64,000 nt of DNA from Metapseudomonas resinovorans DSM 21078 (GTDB taxonomy: Bacteria > Pseudomonadota > Gammaproteobacteria > Pseudomonadales > Pseudomonadaceae), in contig NZ_AUIE01000002.1 of assembly GCF_000423545.1 (NCBI RefSeq), positions 124,001 to 188,000 of the forward strand. Reading direction: 5' to 3'. Within the stretch, counting starts at the first letter, position 1. Every line of letters begins with the position of its first letter. Shown here piece after piece: positions 20,466 to 29,393 of this stretch. The notes under the pieces are model-generated. The model ran no database searches. It had not been told where the DNA came from and saw nothing but the letters and a program-made list of their open reading frames with translations. Made by a program: the position numbers and the translations under genes.

Positions 20466-21962
20466 ATGTCCCTGGCCATCGTCCACAGCCGCGCGCAGGT
20501 CGGCGTCGAAGCCCCTGCCGTGACCGTCGAAGCCCACCTTGCCAATGGCCTGCCGTCCCTGGCCCTGGTGGGCCTTCCGGAAGCGGCCGTAAAGGAAAGC
20601 AAGGACCGTGTGCGCAGCGCGATCCTGAACAGCGGGTTCGACTTCCCGCCCCGCCGCATCACCCTCAACCTCGCCCCGGCTGACCTACCGAAGGATGGCG
20701 GCCGGTTCGACCTGGCTATTGCACTCGGTGTGCTCGCCGCCAGCGGCCAACTACCGGCCAATGCCCTGGAAGAGGTCGAGTGCCTGGGAGAACTGGCGCT
20801 CTCCGGGGCTCTGCGCCCAGTTCAGGGTGTACTGCCCGCCGCGCTGGCCGCTCGTGCCGCCGGGCGGACCCTGGTGGTACCCAAGGAGAACGCGGAGGAA
20901 GCCAGCCTCGCCAGCGGCCTCAAGGTGCTGGCCGCCGCGCACCTGCTGGAACTTACCGCACACTTCGCCGGCCATACCCCGCTCGCCCCCTATCAGCCCA
21001 GGGGCTTGCTGGAGGAACGACCGCCCTACCCTGACCTCGCCGACGTCCAGGGCCAGGCAGCCGCCAAACGCGCCCTGCTGGTGGCCGCAGCCGGAAGCCA
21101 TAACCTGCTCTTCTGTGGGCCTCCCGGCACCGGCAAGACCCTGCTTGCCAGCCGCCTGCCCGGCCTGTTGCCGCCCCTGGGAGAGCAGGAGGCACTGGAA
21201 GTGGCCGCCATCCATTCGGTCGCCAGTCACGCGCCTCTGCAGTCCTGGCCCCAGCGACCCTTTCGACAACCGCATCACAGTGCGTCGGGCGCCGCGCTGG
21301 TCGGTGGCGGCAGTCGACCCAAACCGGGGGAAATAACCCTGGCGCATCAGGGGGTGCTGTTCCTTGACGAGCTGCCAGAGTTCGACCGGAAGGTGCTGGA
21401 AGTTCTGCGTGAGCCGCTGGAAAGTGGCGAAATCGTCATCGCCCGTGCCCATGACAAGGTGCGCTTCCCGGCGCGCTTCCAACTGGTGGCGGCGATGAAC
21501 CCATGCCCCTGTGGATATCTGGGTGACCCCGGTGGCCGCTGCCGCTGCACCCCAGAACAGATTCAGCGCTACCGCGCCAAGCTGTCCGGCCCCCTGCTCG
21601 ACCGAATCGATCTGCACCTGACCGTCGCCCGCGAATCCACCAGCCTGGAGCCACCGGCCAGCGTAGGCCCGGGCAGTGCGCAAGCCGCGTCCGAAGTGGC
21701 TCGGGCACGGCGCCTGCAGCTTCAGCGGCAGGGCTGCGCCAACGCGTTCCTCGACCTGCAGGGCCTGCGTCGGCACTGCGCCCTGGACGCCTCCGACCGC
21801 GCCTGGCTTGAAGACGCCTGCGAGCGCCTGAACCTGTCCCTGCGCGCCGCCCACCGCATCCTCAAGGTGGCGCGAACCCTGGCCGACCTGGAACAGGCCG
21901 GGAAGATCGCCCGCCATCATCTCGGAGAGGCCCTGCAATACAGGCCCGAGGCACTGACCTGA
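20466..21962 (+). CDS. comM: ComM/YifB, AAA+ Mg-chelatase-like branch-migration helicase
   Basis: A 498-residue ComM protein, a hexameric helicase that promotes branch migration in natural transformation and is present also in non-transforming bacteria. It has an N-terminal ChlI-like domain (VGLPEAAVKESKDRVRSAI), an AAA+ core with Walker A GPPGTGKT near residue 220, Walker B LFLDELPEF, and a C-terminal Mg_chelatase_C domain. The Cys-rich insertion NPCPCGYLGDPGGRCRC typical of YifB is present. It follows ubiK closely. Confidence 0.95.
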   Translation: MSLAIVHSRAQVGVEAPAVTVEAHLANGLPSLALVGLPEAAVKESKDRVRSAILNSGFDFPPRRITLNLAPADLPKDGGRFDLAIALGVLAASGQLPANALEEVECLGELALSGALRPVQGVLPAALAARAAGRTLVVPKENAEEASLASGLKVLAAAHLLELTAHFAGHTPLAPYQPRGLLEERPPYPDLADVQGQAAAKRALLVAAAGSHNLLFCGPPGTGKTLLASRLPGLLPPLGEQEALEVAAIHSVASHAPLQSWPQRPFRQPHHSASGAALVGGGSRPKPGEITLAHQGVLFLDELPEFDRKVLEVLREPLESGEIVIARAHDKVRFPARFQLVAAMNPCPCGYLGDPGGRCRCTPEQIQRYRAKLSGPLLDRIDLHLTVARESTSLEPPASVGPGSAQAASEVARARRLQLQRQGCANAFLDLQGLRRHCALDASDRAWLEDACERLNLSLRAAHRILKVARTLADLEQAGKIARHHLGEALQYRPEALT

Positions 21963-21989
21963 AGCAATGAAAGCTATTGATCAAATACC

Positions 21990-22023
21990 GATAAGAGACT
22001 TTATCTATCATCTTTGCTAGAAT
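21990..22023 (+). promoter_or_regulatory. Candidate betT promoter region with GATAA/TTATC dyad
   Basis: GATAA (21990-21994) and TTATC (22001-22005) form a small dyad just upstream of a TAGAAT -10-like hexamer (22018-22023). The region is AT-rich compared with its surroundings. No good -35 hexamer is visible, so activation by a regulator is possible. Confidence 0.3.
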
Positions 22024-22074
22024 ACTGCGCCTTCCGCCCTTGGCGGCCATCCGATTAAAAGGAGAGCTAGCTCA

Positions 22075-24051
22075 ATGGAGGCACGTTCGTCTTCGCAATC
22101 CACCCTCAATCCGCCGGTTTTTTTCGGCTCCGCCTTCCTCATCATTGCCCTGGTGCTCTACAGCACCCTGGCCCGCGAACAGGCCCAGACGCTGTTTGGC
22201 CACATCCAGGACTGGATCGTCGTCAATGCCAGCTGGTTCTACGTCCTGACCGTGGCGCTGATCCTCATCACCGTGGTCTTCCTCGCGGTCAGTCGCTTTG
22301 GCGACATCAAGCTCGGCCCTGACCACAGCCGCCCCGAGTACCGCAACAGCTCCTGGTTCGCCATGCTGTTCTCCGCGGGCATGGGCATCGGCCTGATGTT
22401 CTTCGGCGTTGCCGAACCGCTGATGCATTACGCCAACCCGCCAGTGGGCGATGCCAACACCGTCGCCGCCGCCAAAGAGGCGATGAAGCTGACCTTCTTT
22501 CACTGGGGCCTGCACGCTTGGGCGATCTACGCCATCGTCGCGCTGATCCTGGCGTTCTTCTGCTTCCGCCACGATCTGCCGCTGACCCTGCGTTCGGCGC
22601 TCTACCCATTGATCGGCGACCGCATATACGGCCCCATCGGCCACGCTGTGGATATCTTTGCCATCCTCGGCACCGTGTTCGGCGTGGCCACCTCCCTCGG
22701 CTATGGCGTACTGCAGATCAACAGCGGCCTCAACCACCTGTTTGGCCTGCCGGTCAGCGTGCCGGTACAGCTGGGGTTGATCGCTGGCACCTGCGCCCTG
22801 GCCACCCTGTCGGTAGCCAGTGGACTGAACCGGGGGATCAAGATCCTCTCCGAGCTCAACCTGGTGCTGGCCGTGATCCTGCTGGCCGTGGTGCTGGTGC
22901 TGGGGCCTACCGTGTTCCTGCTGAAGACCTTCGTACAGAACACCGGCGGCTACCTGTCGGAGATCGTCAGCAAGACCTTCAACCTGTACGCCTATGAATC
23001 CAGCGACTGGATCGGCGGCTGGACCTTGCTCTACTGGGGCTGGTGGCTGTCCTGGTCGCCCTTCGTCGGGCTGTTCATCGCGCGCATCTCCCGCGGACGC
23101 ACCATCCGCCAGTTCGTCTCCGGCGTACTGTTCGTTCCAGCCGGCTTCACGCTGCTGTGGATGACGGTGTTCGGCGACACCGCCATTCACATGGTGCTGC
23201 AAGACGGCGTCCACAGCCTGCTGGACACCGTGGCCCAGGACAGCTCGCTGGCGCTCTTCGCCTTCCTCGAGCAGTTCCCCTTCGCTTCGCTGTTGTCCAT
23301 GGTTGCGGTACTCATGGTGGTGGTGTTCTTTGTCACCTCCGCCGACTCCGGCGCCCTGGTGGTCGACATGCTGGCCTCCGGCGGCCGCGAGGTGACGCCA
23401 CTCTGGCAGCGCCTGTTCTGGTCGATCCTGATAGGCGTGGTGGCCATGGCACTGCTGGTGGCCGACGGCCTCAAGGCCCTGCAGACCGCGACCATCGCCA
23501 GCGCCCTGCCCTTCGCCGTGGTGCTGCTGGCGGCTACCTGGGGCTTGCTCAAGGCCCTGCGCCTGGACGCCACCAAGCGCGGAATCCGCTACCAGGCACT
23601 CAATCTCTCCCGCCCGGCCCAGCGCCAGCAGGGTGGCTGGCAACGACGCCTGCGCAACATCCTGATGTTCCCGCGTCGCAGCCATGTCACCCGTTTCATC
23701 GACGAAGTGGTGCGCCCGGCATGCCTCGAAGTGGCCGAGGAGCTGCGCAAGCAGGGCTATGGGGTCGAGGTGCAGAATGGCGAGGACGGGCGCTGCAAAC
23801 TGAACGTCGGCCACGGCACCGAGGTGGACTTCAGCTACGAGGTGCGCCCCCGCGCCCTGCCTCTGCCGCGTTTCGTTGCGCGTGACAATGGCGAGGAGAG
23901 CGTCGACTCACGCAAGTACTTCCGCGCCGAGGTGTACCTGCGTGAAGGCGGGCAGGACTACGACGTGATGGGCTGGAGCCGTGACGAAGTGATCGGCGAC
24001 CTGCTCGACCAGTACGAAAAGCACCTGCACTTCCTGCATGTCGTCCGCTGA
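22075..24051 (+). CDS. betT: BCCT-family choline transporter (BetT type)
   Basis: A 658-residue betaine/choline/carnitine transporter with about twelve membrane helices and a long (about 150 residues) cytoplasmic C-terminal tail, the architecture of high-affinity proton-driven BetT choline carriers whose tail responds to osmolarity. Family motifs are AGMGIGLMFFGVAEPLMHY, the Trp-rich WTLLYWGWWLSWSPFVG of helix 8 and FVTSADSGALVVD. A GGAGAG box precedes the ATG. It is monocistronic; choline-degradation genes are not adjacent. Confidence 0.93.
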   Translation: MEARSSSQSTLNPPVFFGSAFLIIALVLYSTLAREQAQTLFGHIQDWIVVNASWFYVLTVALILITVVFLAVSRFGDIKLGPDHSRPEYRNSSWFAMLFSAGMGIGLMFFGVAEPLMHYANPPVGDANTVAAAKEAMKLTFFHWGLHAWAIYAIVALILAFFCFRHDLPLTLRSALYPLIGDRIYGPIGHAVDIFAILGTVFGVATSLGYGVLQINSGLNHLFGLPVSVPVQLGLIAGTCALATLSVASGLNRGIKILSELNLVLAVILLAVVLVLGPTVFLLKTFVQNTGGYLSEIVSKTFNLYAYESSDWIGGWTLLYWGWWLSWSPFVGLFIARISRGRTIRQFVSGVLFVPAGFTLLWMTVFGDTAIHMVLQDGVHSLLDTVAQDSSLALFAFLEQFPFASLLSMVAVLMVVVFFVTSADSGALVVDMLASGGREVTPLWQRLFWSILIGVVAMALLVADGLKALQTATIASALPFAVVLLAATWGLLKALRLDATKRGIRYQALNLSRPAQRQQGGWQRRLRNILMFPRRSHVTRFIDEVVRPACLEVAEELRKQGYGVEVQNGEDGRCKLNVGHGTEVDFSYEVRPRALPLPRFVARDNGEESVDSRKYFRAEVYLREGGQDYDVMGWSRDEVIGDLLDQYEKHLHFLHVVR

Positions 24052-24063
24052 GGCCATGTCCAC

Positions 24064-24091
24064 TGTAGGGGCGGACTCATTCGCCCCTACA
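24064..24091. repeat. Intergenic palindrome TGTAGGGGCG-N8-CGCCCCTACA
   Basis: Perfect 10-bp arms. The inner ATTCGCC matches other copies of the palindrome family. It lies 12 bases after the betT stop and has no T-run, so any effect on the betT transcript would be structural. Confidence 0.75.
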
Positions 24092-24106
24092 GGCCAGCGG
24101 AAACAT

Positions 24107-24115
24107 TTATCCACA
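24107..24115 (+). promoter_or_regulatory. Perfect DnaA-box 9-mer
   Basis: TTATCCACA, the consensus DnaA box, in the betT-tlpA gap; it is followed by GCC, identical to the copy at 27391. Confidence 0.5.
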
Positions 24116-24178
24116 GCCTGACGCAGCCCCACCGACGCCAGGCTGCGATACTCGCCGCCTCGTTTCACGGAGTCCGGC

Positions 24179-24979
24179 ATGACCAGCCTCAACCTCGGCC
24201 CACTCGCCATCCCCATGCAGCATGCGCTGCTCTACCTTGGTTTCTTCGCAGCGCTGCTGGCCGGCTGGGTAGCCGGGCGCAAGCACAAGACCAATCCCGA
24301 GGGTGCGCTGTTCGCCATGCTGATCGGCGGCCTGCTGGTGGCGCGACTGGCTTTCGTCGGACAGTACTTCGAGCAGTACGCCGCAGCGCCCCTGAGCCTT
24401 GTGGATATCCGCGACGGTGGCTTCCTCCTCTGGCCGGGCCTGCTCGCCGCCGCCCTCGTCGGTGGTGTACTCGCCTGGCGCAGACCGGTCCTGCGCCAGT
24501 CGCTGGCCATTGCCGTGCTGGTGGGAGGCAGCCTCTGGGGCAGCGGCCAGGCACTGGTTTCAGCCCTGGAGCGCAGTCGCCAGCTACCGGCACTGAGCCT
24601 GATGGACCTGCAGGGCAACCCGGTGGAACTACGTGAACTGGATGGCCGCCCCCTGGTGATCAACCTCTGGGCCACCTGGTGCCCGCCCTGCCGTCGCGAG
24701 ATGCCGGTGCTGGTTGCCGCGCAGAAGGCGCACCCCGACGTGCGTTTCATGCTGGTGAACCAGGGCGAGCACGCCGAGGCCGTGTCCCGCTATCTCACCG
24801 AACAGGGCCTGGCGCCTCGGGAAGTGGTGCTCGACAGCGGCAATCGCCTGGGCCAGGCCACTGGCTCCTTCGGCCTGCCCACCACCCTCTTCTACGACGC
24901 CAATGGAAGGCTGAACCATAGCCACATGGGCGAACTTTCCAGCGCCAGCCTCGAGCACGGGCTACGCCAGCTGCCCTAA
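24179..24979 (+). CDS. Lgt-like membrane domain fused to TlpA-type thioredoxin
   Basis: The 266-residue protein has two parts. Residues about 5-105 hold three to four membrane helices and align by eye with prolipoprotein diacylglyceryl transferase (LGPLAIPMQHALLYLGFFA like the Lgt N-terminus; VDIRDGGFLLWPGLLAAALVG like the Lgt segment that carries HGG). The catalytic His position is Trp here and the second half of Lgt is absent. Residues about 130-266 form a TlpA/ResA thioredoxin domain with active site WATWCPPCRREMP and cis-Pro in FGLPTTLFYD. A periplasmic thiol-disulfide role is likely; the Lgt-like part is probably a membrane anchor. The 3' end overlaps the LysR gene by 4 bases, tail to tail. 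Confidence 0.85.
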   Translation: MTSLNLGPLAIPMQHALLYLGFFAALLAGWVAGRKHKTNPEGALFAMLIGGLLVARLAFVGQYFEQYAAAPLSLVDIRDGGFLLWPGLLAAALVGGVLAWRRPVLRQSLAIAVLVGGSLWGSGQALVSALERSRQLPALSLMDLQGNPVELRELDGRPLVINLWATWCPPCRREMPVLVAAQKAHPDVRFMLVNQGEHAEAVSRYLTEQGLAPREVVLDSGNRLGQATGSFGLPTTLFYDANGRLNHSHMGELSSASLEHGLRQLP

Positions 24980-25893
24980 CCCAGCAGTTCCACTTTCGGA
25001 AGCTGCATGGCCGCCACTTCCGCCTGCAGAAAGTCACGCAGCCGGCGCAAACGATCCTGGCCGCTGCGGGCGCGCGGCCAGACCAGGTAGTAACTTTCTC
25101 CGCTAGCCACGGCTGTCGGCCAGGGCAGGCCAATGCGCCCTTGGGCGACATCCTCGGCCACCATGAACAGATCACCGATGGATACCCCGTAACCCCGGGC
25201 GGCAGCGACTATGCCCAGCTCCAGGGTGTCGAACACCTGCCCGCCCTTGAGCGTGACCTCGTCGTCGAGCTCCATGCGCTGGAGCCAGCGGCGCCAGTCG
25301 CGGCGGTCCGGCGTCGGGTGCAGCAGTTCGGTTCCCTGCAGACGCGCCAGGCCCCAGGGTTCGGTGGCCTGCGACGGCTCGCAGACTGGAATCAGCCATT
25401 CGCTGAACAGCACGGTTACCTCCCAGTCCTGGCTGAAATGGCCGTCGCTGAGCAACACCGCGCAATCGAAGGGCTCGTGCTGAAAGTCCACCTTGTCCAC
25501 ATCCATCCAGGCGCTGGTGAGCTGCACCTCGATGTCCGCGTTGAGAGGGCGGAAGCGGCTGAGGCACGACAGCAGCCAGCGCATGGTCAGGGTGGACGGT
25601 GCCTTCAGGCGCACGGTGGCGTCGTCGACACGCAGGGTGGTGCAGGCCCGCTCCAGGCTATCGAAACCGTCGCGCAGTCCGGGCAGCAGCATGCGCGCCG
25701 GCTCGGTGAGCTGCAGGGAGCGCCCCTGACGCTCGAACAGGCGGCAGGCGAAATGATCTTCCAGGGTACGGATGTGCCGACTCACCGCGCTCTGGGTGAT
25801 GGCCAGCTCCTCGGCGGCGCGGGTAAAGGACGCGTGACGGGCGGCGGCCTCGAAGGCACGCAGAGCGTAAAGCGGCGGCAGGCGACGCGACAT
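24976..25893 (-). CDS. LysR-family regulator, GcvA-like
   Basis: A 305-residue LysR-type regulator. The N-terminal winged helix (RRLPPLYALRAFEAAARHAS, ITQSAVSRHIRTLEDHFACRLFER) resembles the GcvA/AmpR group, followed by a periplasmic-binding-like effector domain. ATG 25893 gives the family start; a longer frame begins at 25959. It is divergent from the MATE gene (139 bp away) and overlaps the tlpA-like gene tail to tail, so the MATE pump is the likeliest target. Confidence 0.9.
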   Translation of the reverse strand: MSRRLPPLYALRAFEAAARHASFTRAAEELAITQSAVSRHIRTLEDHFACRLFERQGRSLQLTEPARMLLPGLRDGFDSLERACTTLRVDDATVRLKAPSTLTMRWLLSCLSRFRPLNADIEVQLTSAWMDVDKVDFQHEPFDCAVLLSDGHFSQDWEVTVLFSEWLIPVCEPSQATEPWGLARLQGTELLHPTPDRRDWRRWLQRMELDDEVTLKGGQVFDTLELGIVAAARGYGVSIGDLFMVAEDVAQGRIGLPWPTAVASGESYYLVWPRARSGQDRLRRLRDFLQAEVAAMQLPKVELLG

Positions 25894-26031
25894 ATGCCTA
25901 TACCTATGAGTCAAAGTCATGGATCGCATCATTTTTTTCCTTTTGTGCCGATCGATCAAGGCTCAGAGAATTGCGGAATCCACAGACGGCCACAGGAACA
26001 GTCCGGCACGTCGAAAAAGTGAGCCTTACTC

Positions 26032-27447
26032 ATGCCACAAAGCATTCGCAGCGAACTCATGGCCATCCTGCGCCTGGCTGGCCCGCTGATCGCGGCCCAG
26101 TTGGCCCACGTGCTGATGGTCTTCACCGATACCGTGATGATGGGCCTGCTCGGCCCCGAAGCACTGGCTGGTGGCGGCCTGGGCGCGGCCAGCTATTCCT
26201 TCGTATCGATCTTCTGCGTCGGGGTCATCGCCGCCGTGGGCAATCTGGTTGCCATCCGACATGGCGCGGACGACGCAGCCGGCGCCACCCGCCTCACCCA
26301 GAGCGGCCTCTGGCTGGCGTTCGCCATGGCACTGGCCGCCGGCCTGCTGCTGTGGAACCTCAAGCCCATCCTGCTCGCCTTCGGCCAGGCGCCGGAGAGT
26401 GTGGAGGGCGCCATGCAGTTCCTTTCCACGCTGGTTTTCGCCCTGCCCGGCTATCTCGGCTTCATGGCCCTGCGCGGCTTCACCAGCGCCATCGGCCGGC
26501 CCGGCCCGGTCATGGCGATCAGTATCGGCGGCGCCCTGGCCAACTTCCTGCTCAATTACGTGCTAATCCACGGCATGTTCGGCCTGCCGCGCCTCGGGCT
26601 GGCCGGTATCGGCCTGGTCACCGCAGGGGTGATGAACGGCATGGCGCTGCTCCTCGCCTGGCACATCGTGCGCAACCCGGCCTACGCCACCTATGCGCTG
26701 GGGCGTGGCCTGCTGCGACCCTCCCGCGAGGCGCTGGCCGAGCTGATGCGCCTGGGCCTGCCCATCGGCGGCACCTACGCGGTGGAGTCCGGTCTGTTTG
26801 CCTTCGCAGCCCTGTGCATGGGCGCGCTCGGCAACACCCAGCTGGCGGCGCACCAGATCGCCATCCAGTCGGTGTACGTAGCCTTCATGGTGCCGGTCGG
26901 GATCTCCTACGCGGTGACCTTCCGCATCGGCCAACACTACGGCGCCGGTCGGCTTGAGGAAGCGCGCCGCGCCGGGCGCCTGGGGATCGGCTTCGGCGCC
27001 GGCTGCATGCTCGCGTTCGCAGTGCTGTTCTGGGTAGCACCGGAATGGGTGGTGGGGCTGTTCCTCGATCGCCACGCCGCCGAGTATCAGGACATCGTGC
27101 GACTCGCCGTGAGCCTGTTGGCAGTGGCCGCCTGGTTCGAACTGTTCGATGGCATCCAGACCATCGCCATGGGCGCGATCCGAGGCCTCAAGGACGCCAA
27201 GACCACCTTCCTGGTCGGTCTCGGCTGCTATTGGCTGGTGGGCGCGCCGGCAGCCTGGCTACTGGCCTTCCCCCTGGGCTGGGGTGCTACCGGCGTCTGG
27301 TGGGGGTTGGCGCTGGGACTGGCCTGCGCTGCGCTGGGACTGACCCTGGGCTTCGAGTGGAAGACCGCACGATTACTGCGGCCAGACGGGTTATCCACAG
27401 CCCCTCGGCGCCCGCTCGTGACCCTACGAGTCTTCAATCGCGAATGA
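26032..27447 (+). CDS. MATE multidrug/sodium antiporter (NorM type)
   Basis: A 471-residue MATE transporter with twelve predicted membrane helices in two related halves. The N-terminus (LAGPLIAAQLAHVLMVFTDTVMMGLLG) is typical of the NorM branch, which exports cationic drugs and dyes using sodium or proton gradients. The last codons and the stop lie in a palindrome (27440-27453) and a perfect DnaA-box 9-mer lies within the coding end at 27391. The divergent LysR gene may regulate it. Confidence 0.93.
   Translation: MPQSIRSELMAILRLAGPLIAAQLAHVLMVFTDTVMMGLLGPEALAGGGLGAASYSFVSIFCVGVIAAVGNLVAIRHGADDAAGATRLTQSGLWLAFAMALAAGLLLWNLKPILLAFGQAPESVEGAMQFLSTLVFALPGYLGFMALRGFTSAIGRPGPVMAISIGGALANFLLNYVLIHGMFGLPRLGLAGIGLVTAGVMNGMALLLAWHIVRNPAYATYALGRGLLRPSREALAELMRLGLPIGGTYAVESGLFAFAALCMGALGNTQLAAHQIAIQSVYVAFMVPVGISYAVTFRIGQHYGAGRLEEARRAGRLGIGFGAGCMLAFAVLFWVAPEWVVGLFLDRHAAEYQDIVRLAVSLLAVAAWFELFDGIQTIAMGAIRGLKDAKTTFLVGLGCYWLVGAPAAWLLAFPLGWGATGVWWGLALGLACAALGLTLGFEWKTARLLRPDGLSTAPRRPLVTLRVFNRE
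27391..27399 (+). promoter_or_regulatory. Perfect DnaA-box 9-mer inside the MATE gene end
   Basis: TTATCCACA followed by GCC; the same 12-mer occurs at 24107. It lies within codons of the C-terminal tail. Confidence 0.4.
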
Positions 27448-27453
27448 ATTCGC
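27440..27453. repeat. Palindrome GCGAAT-GA-ATTCGC over the MATE stop codon
   Basis: Six-base arms around GA. The TGA stop of the MATE gene (27445-27447) is in the centre, and the second arm falls in the 15-bp gap to the convergent GGDEF-EAL gene. Confidence 0.6.
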
Positions 27454-27462
27454 ACACAGCGG

Positions 27463-29136
27463 TCAGGACTCCTGGCTGGCAAACAGCGCCTGGCGCGCAC
27501 CGAACACCAGAAAGCGTGCCAGCTCGGCCAGCGGCAAGGGCCGACTGATCCAGTAGCCCTGGGCCTGGTCGCAGCCGAATTGGCGGAGCAATGCCAGTTG
27601 TTCGGCGCTTTCCACGCCCTCGGCCACGACTTCCAGCTTGAGGTTCTGCGCCAGGTTGATCATGGCCTTCACCAACAGGCGATTCTCCGGACGATCATGC
27701 ATGCCGCCGACGAAGCTCTTGTCGATCTTCAGCAGTGCAATGGGCAGGCTGTTGAGGTGGACGAAGGAGGAGAAGCCGGTGCCGAAGTCGTCCAGGGAAA
27801 AGCGCACGCCCAGCCGCCCCAGGGCGTCCATGGTCTGGCGCACCTGTTCGCTGCGGCGCATCACGGCGGTTTCGGTGAGCTCGAATTCCAGCCAGCGGGC
27901 ATCGACACCGCGTTCGTGGATCAACCGGCTCAAAGTGGAAAGCAGCTGGCTGTCCTGGAACTGGCGGAACGACAGGTTCACCGCCATGTGCAGCGGCGGC
28001 AGACCGCGTCCGCGCAGCCACTGCATATCGCGCAGGGCACGGGAGATCACCCAGTAGCCCAGCGGTACGATCAGGCCGCTTTCTTCGGCCAGCGGCACGA
28101 ACTCATTGGGCGTGAGCAGGCCGCGTTCGCTGTGGCGCCAGCGCACCAGGGCTTCCAGGCCCAGGATGTTGCCGGTCTTCAGGCAGAGCCGTGGCTGGTA
28201 GTGCAGCTCCAGCTCGTCCCGGCGCAGCGCCCGACGCAGCTCGCTTTCCAGGTCGGCGCGGCTGCGGGCACTGTGATTGATGCGCTCATCGAAGACATGG
28301 AAGGTGCAGCCCTGGCTGGCCTTGGCCTGCTGCATGGCGATGTGGGCGTGCCACATCAGTGGGTCGGCACCTTCGCTGCCTCGGGAATGGGCGATACCCA
28401 GGCTGCAGCCGAGCAACAAGCTCTCGCCGTCTACCTGGTAGGGTTCGGCCAAGGCCTCGGCGATACGCTCGGCAACTCGCTCGGCGCGAGCCGGGTCGCG
28501 ACGGGTATCCAGCAGCAGGGCAAATTCATCGCTGCCCAGGCGCGCTACCTGGTCGCCAGCGCGGAGCTGGGCCTTGAGCCGCGCGACCACTTGCAGGATC
28601 AGACGGTCACCGGCCTGATAGCCGAGGGCGTCGTTGGCATGGCGGAAGTTGTCCAGATCCAGGTGACCGAGTGCCAGACCGCGCCCGTCGTACTCCACCA
28701 GCCGCGCGGCCAGCAAGGTCTGGAAGCCCTGGCGGTTGGCAATGCCGGTGAGCGGGTCCTGCTCGGCCAGGCGTTCCAGCGCGTGCTGCAGGTTACGTCG
28801 CTCGCGGACATGACGCAGGGTGCGACGAAGGGTGTCGGCACTCAGGTGTTCGCGCACCAGCCAGTCGCTGACGCCCTGGGGAGCTTCGTCCGGTTCTTCT
28901 TCCAGCAGCAGGATGATGGGCAGTGGGCAACGCCCGGCCGAGGGCAATCGGGCCGGAGTACAAAGCACCAGGGCACAACCCAGGTCGCCCACCAAACTGC
29001 TGGCAGCGTCCCAGGAAGCGGCGGTAATCAAGGGGGATGCGCTGCCCATCGCGGAAAGCATTTCGCGAAAAAGTTCGGCCCAGGCCGGCGTTTCCGCCAG
29101 CAGGAGCATGCGCATGGGCTCAACGAGCGCGGACAA
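27463..29136 (-). CDS. Receiver-like/degenerate GGDEF/EAL phosphodiesterase (ProE-like)
   Basis: The 557-residue protein should degrade cyclic di-GMP. Residues 1-120 look receiver-like but lack a phospho-acceptor Asp (VLCTPARLP at that place). The GGDEF domain reads GSDEF (ARLGSDEFALLL), so cyclase activity is doubtful. The EAL domain is complete: EALVRWRH, the Asn in NLSFRQF, ELTETAVM, SLDDFGTGFSSF, the Lys of LLKIDKSF, VVAEGVE and QGYWISRPLP. It matches my memory of P. aeruginosa PA5295/ProE, a phosphodiesterase affecting exopolysaccharide. Start is a TTG at 29136 after GGGAGG; ATG 29115 is the alternative. It is convergent with the MATE gene. Confidence 0.93.
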   Translation of the reverse strand: MSALVEPMRMLLLAETPAWAELFREMLSAMGSASPLITAASWDAASSLVGDLGCALVLCTPARLPSAGRCPLPIILLLEEEPDEAPQGVSDWLVREHLSADTLRRTLRHVRERRNLQHALERLAEQDPLTGIANRQGFQTLLAARLVEYDGRGLALGHLDLDNFRHANDALGYQAGDRLILQVVARLKAQLRAGDQVARLGSDEFALLLDTRRDPARAERVAERIAEALAEPYQVDGESLLLGCSLGIAHSRGSEGADPLMWHAHIAMQQAKASQGCTFHVFDERINHSARSRADLESELRRALRRDELELHYQPRLCLKTGNILGLEALVRWRHSERGLLTPNEFVPLAEESGLIVPLGYWVISRALRDMQWLRGRGLPPLHMAVNLSFRQFQDSQLLSTLSRLIHERGVDARWLEFELTETAVMRRSEQVRQTMDALGRLGVRFSLDDFGTGFSSFVHLNSLPIALLKIDKSFVGGMHDRPENRLLVKAMINLAQNLKLEVVAEGVESAEQLALLRQFGCDQAQGYWISRPLPLAELARFLVFGARQALFASQES

Positions 29137-29393
29137 ATGACCTCCCCGGGGTCACAGATAGTGCGGCACTTTCCCGCCAGACTGCGCCGTTATCGGCGTC
29201 GTTCTTACCACGCATCCCTACGTGATCTTCGCCAATTCGCCGACAAAGACGGCACCATCGTACTGGCTGCACGGAAATTTCCAAGCTCAACCCACCAGCA
29301 ATCTCGCTTGTATCACAGTTGCCCAGAGGTACTTCGGTACAACCCGGCCGGCCTGCTAGAATGCGCGGCCATTCGCCTTGATCCAGCCCCAGC

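Noticed and set aside
22061-22078. tRNA-like string GGAGAGCTAGCTCAATGG
   Set aside because: It resembles a D-arm start, but no acceptor, anticodon or T-arm follows; it is the betT ribosome-binding site and start.
22072-23814. 580-residue open frame antisense to betT
   Set aside because: Composition (His, Gln, Gly rich) is that of a reversed membrane-protein gene.
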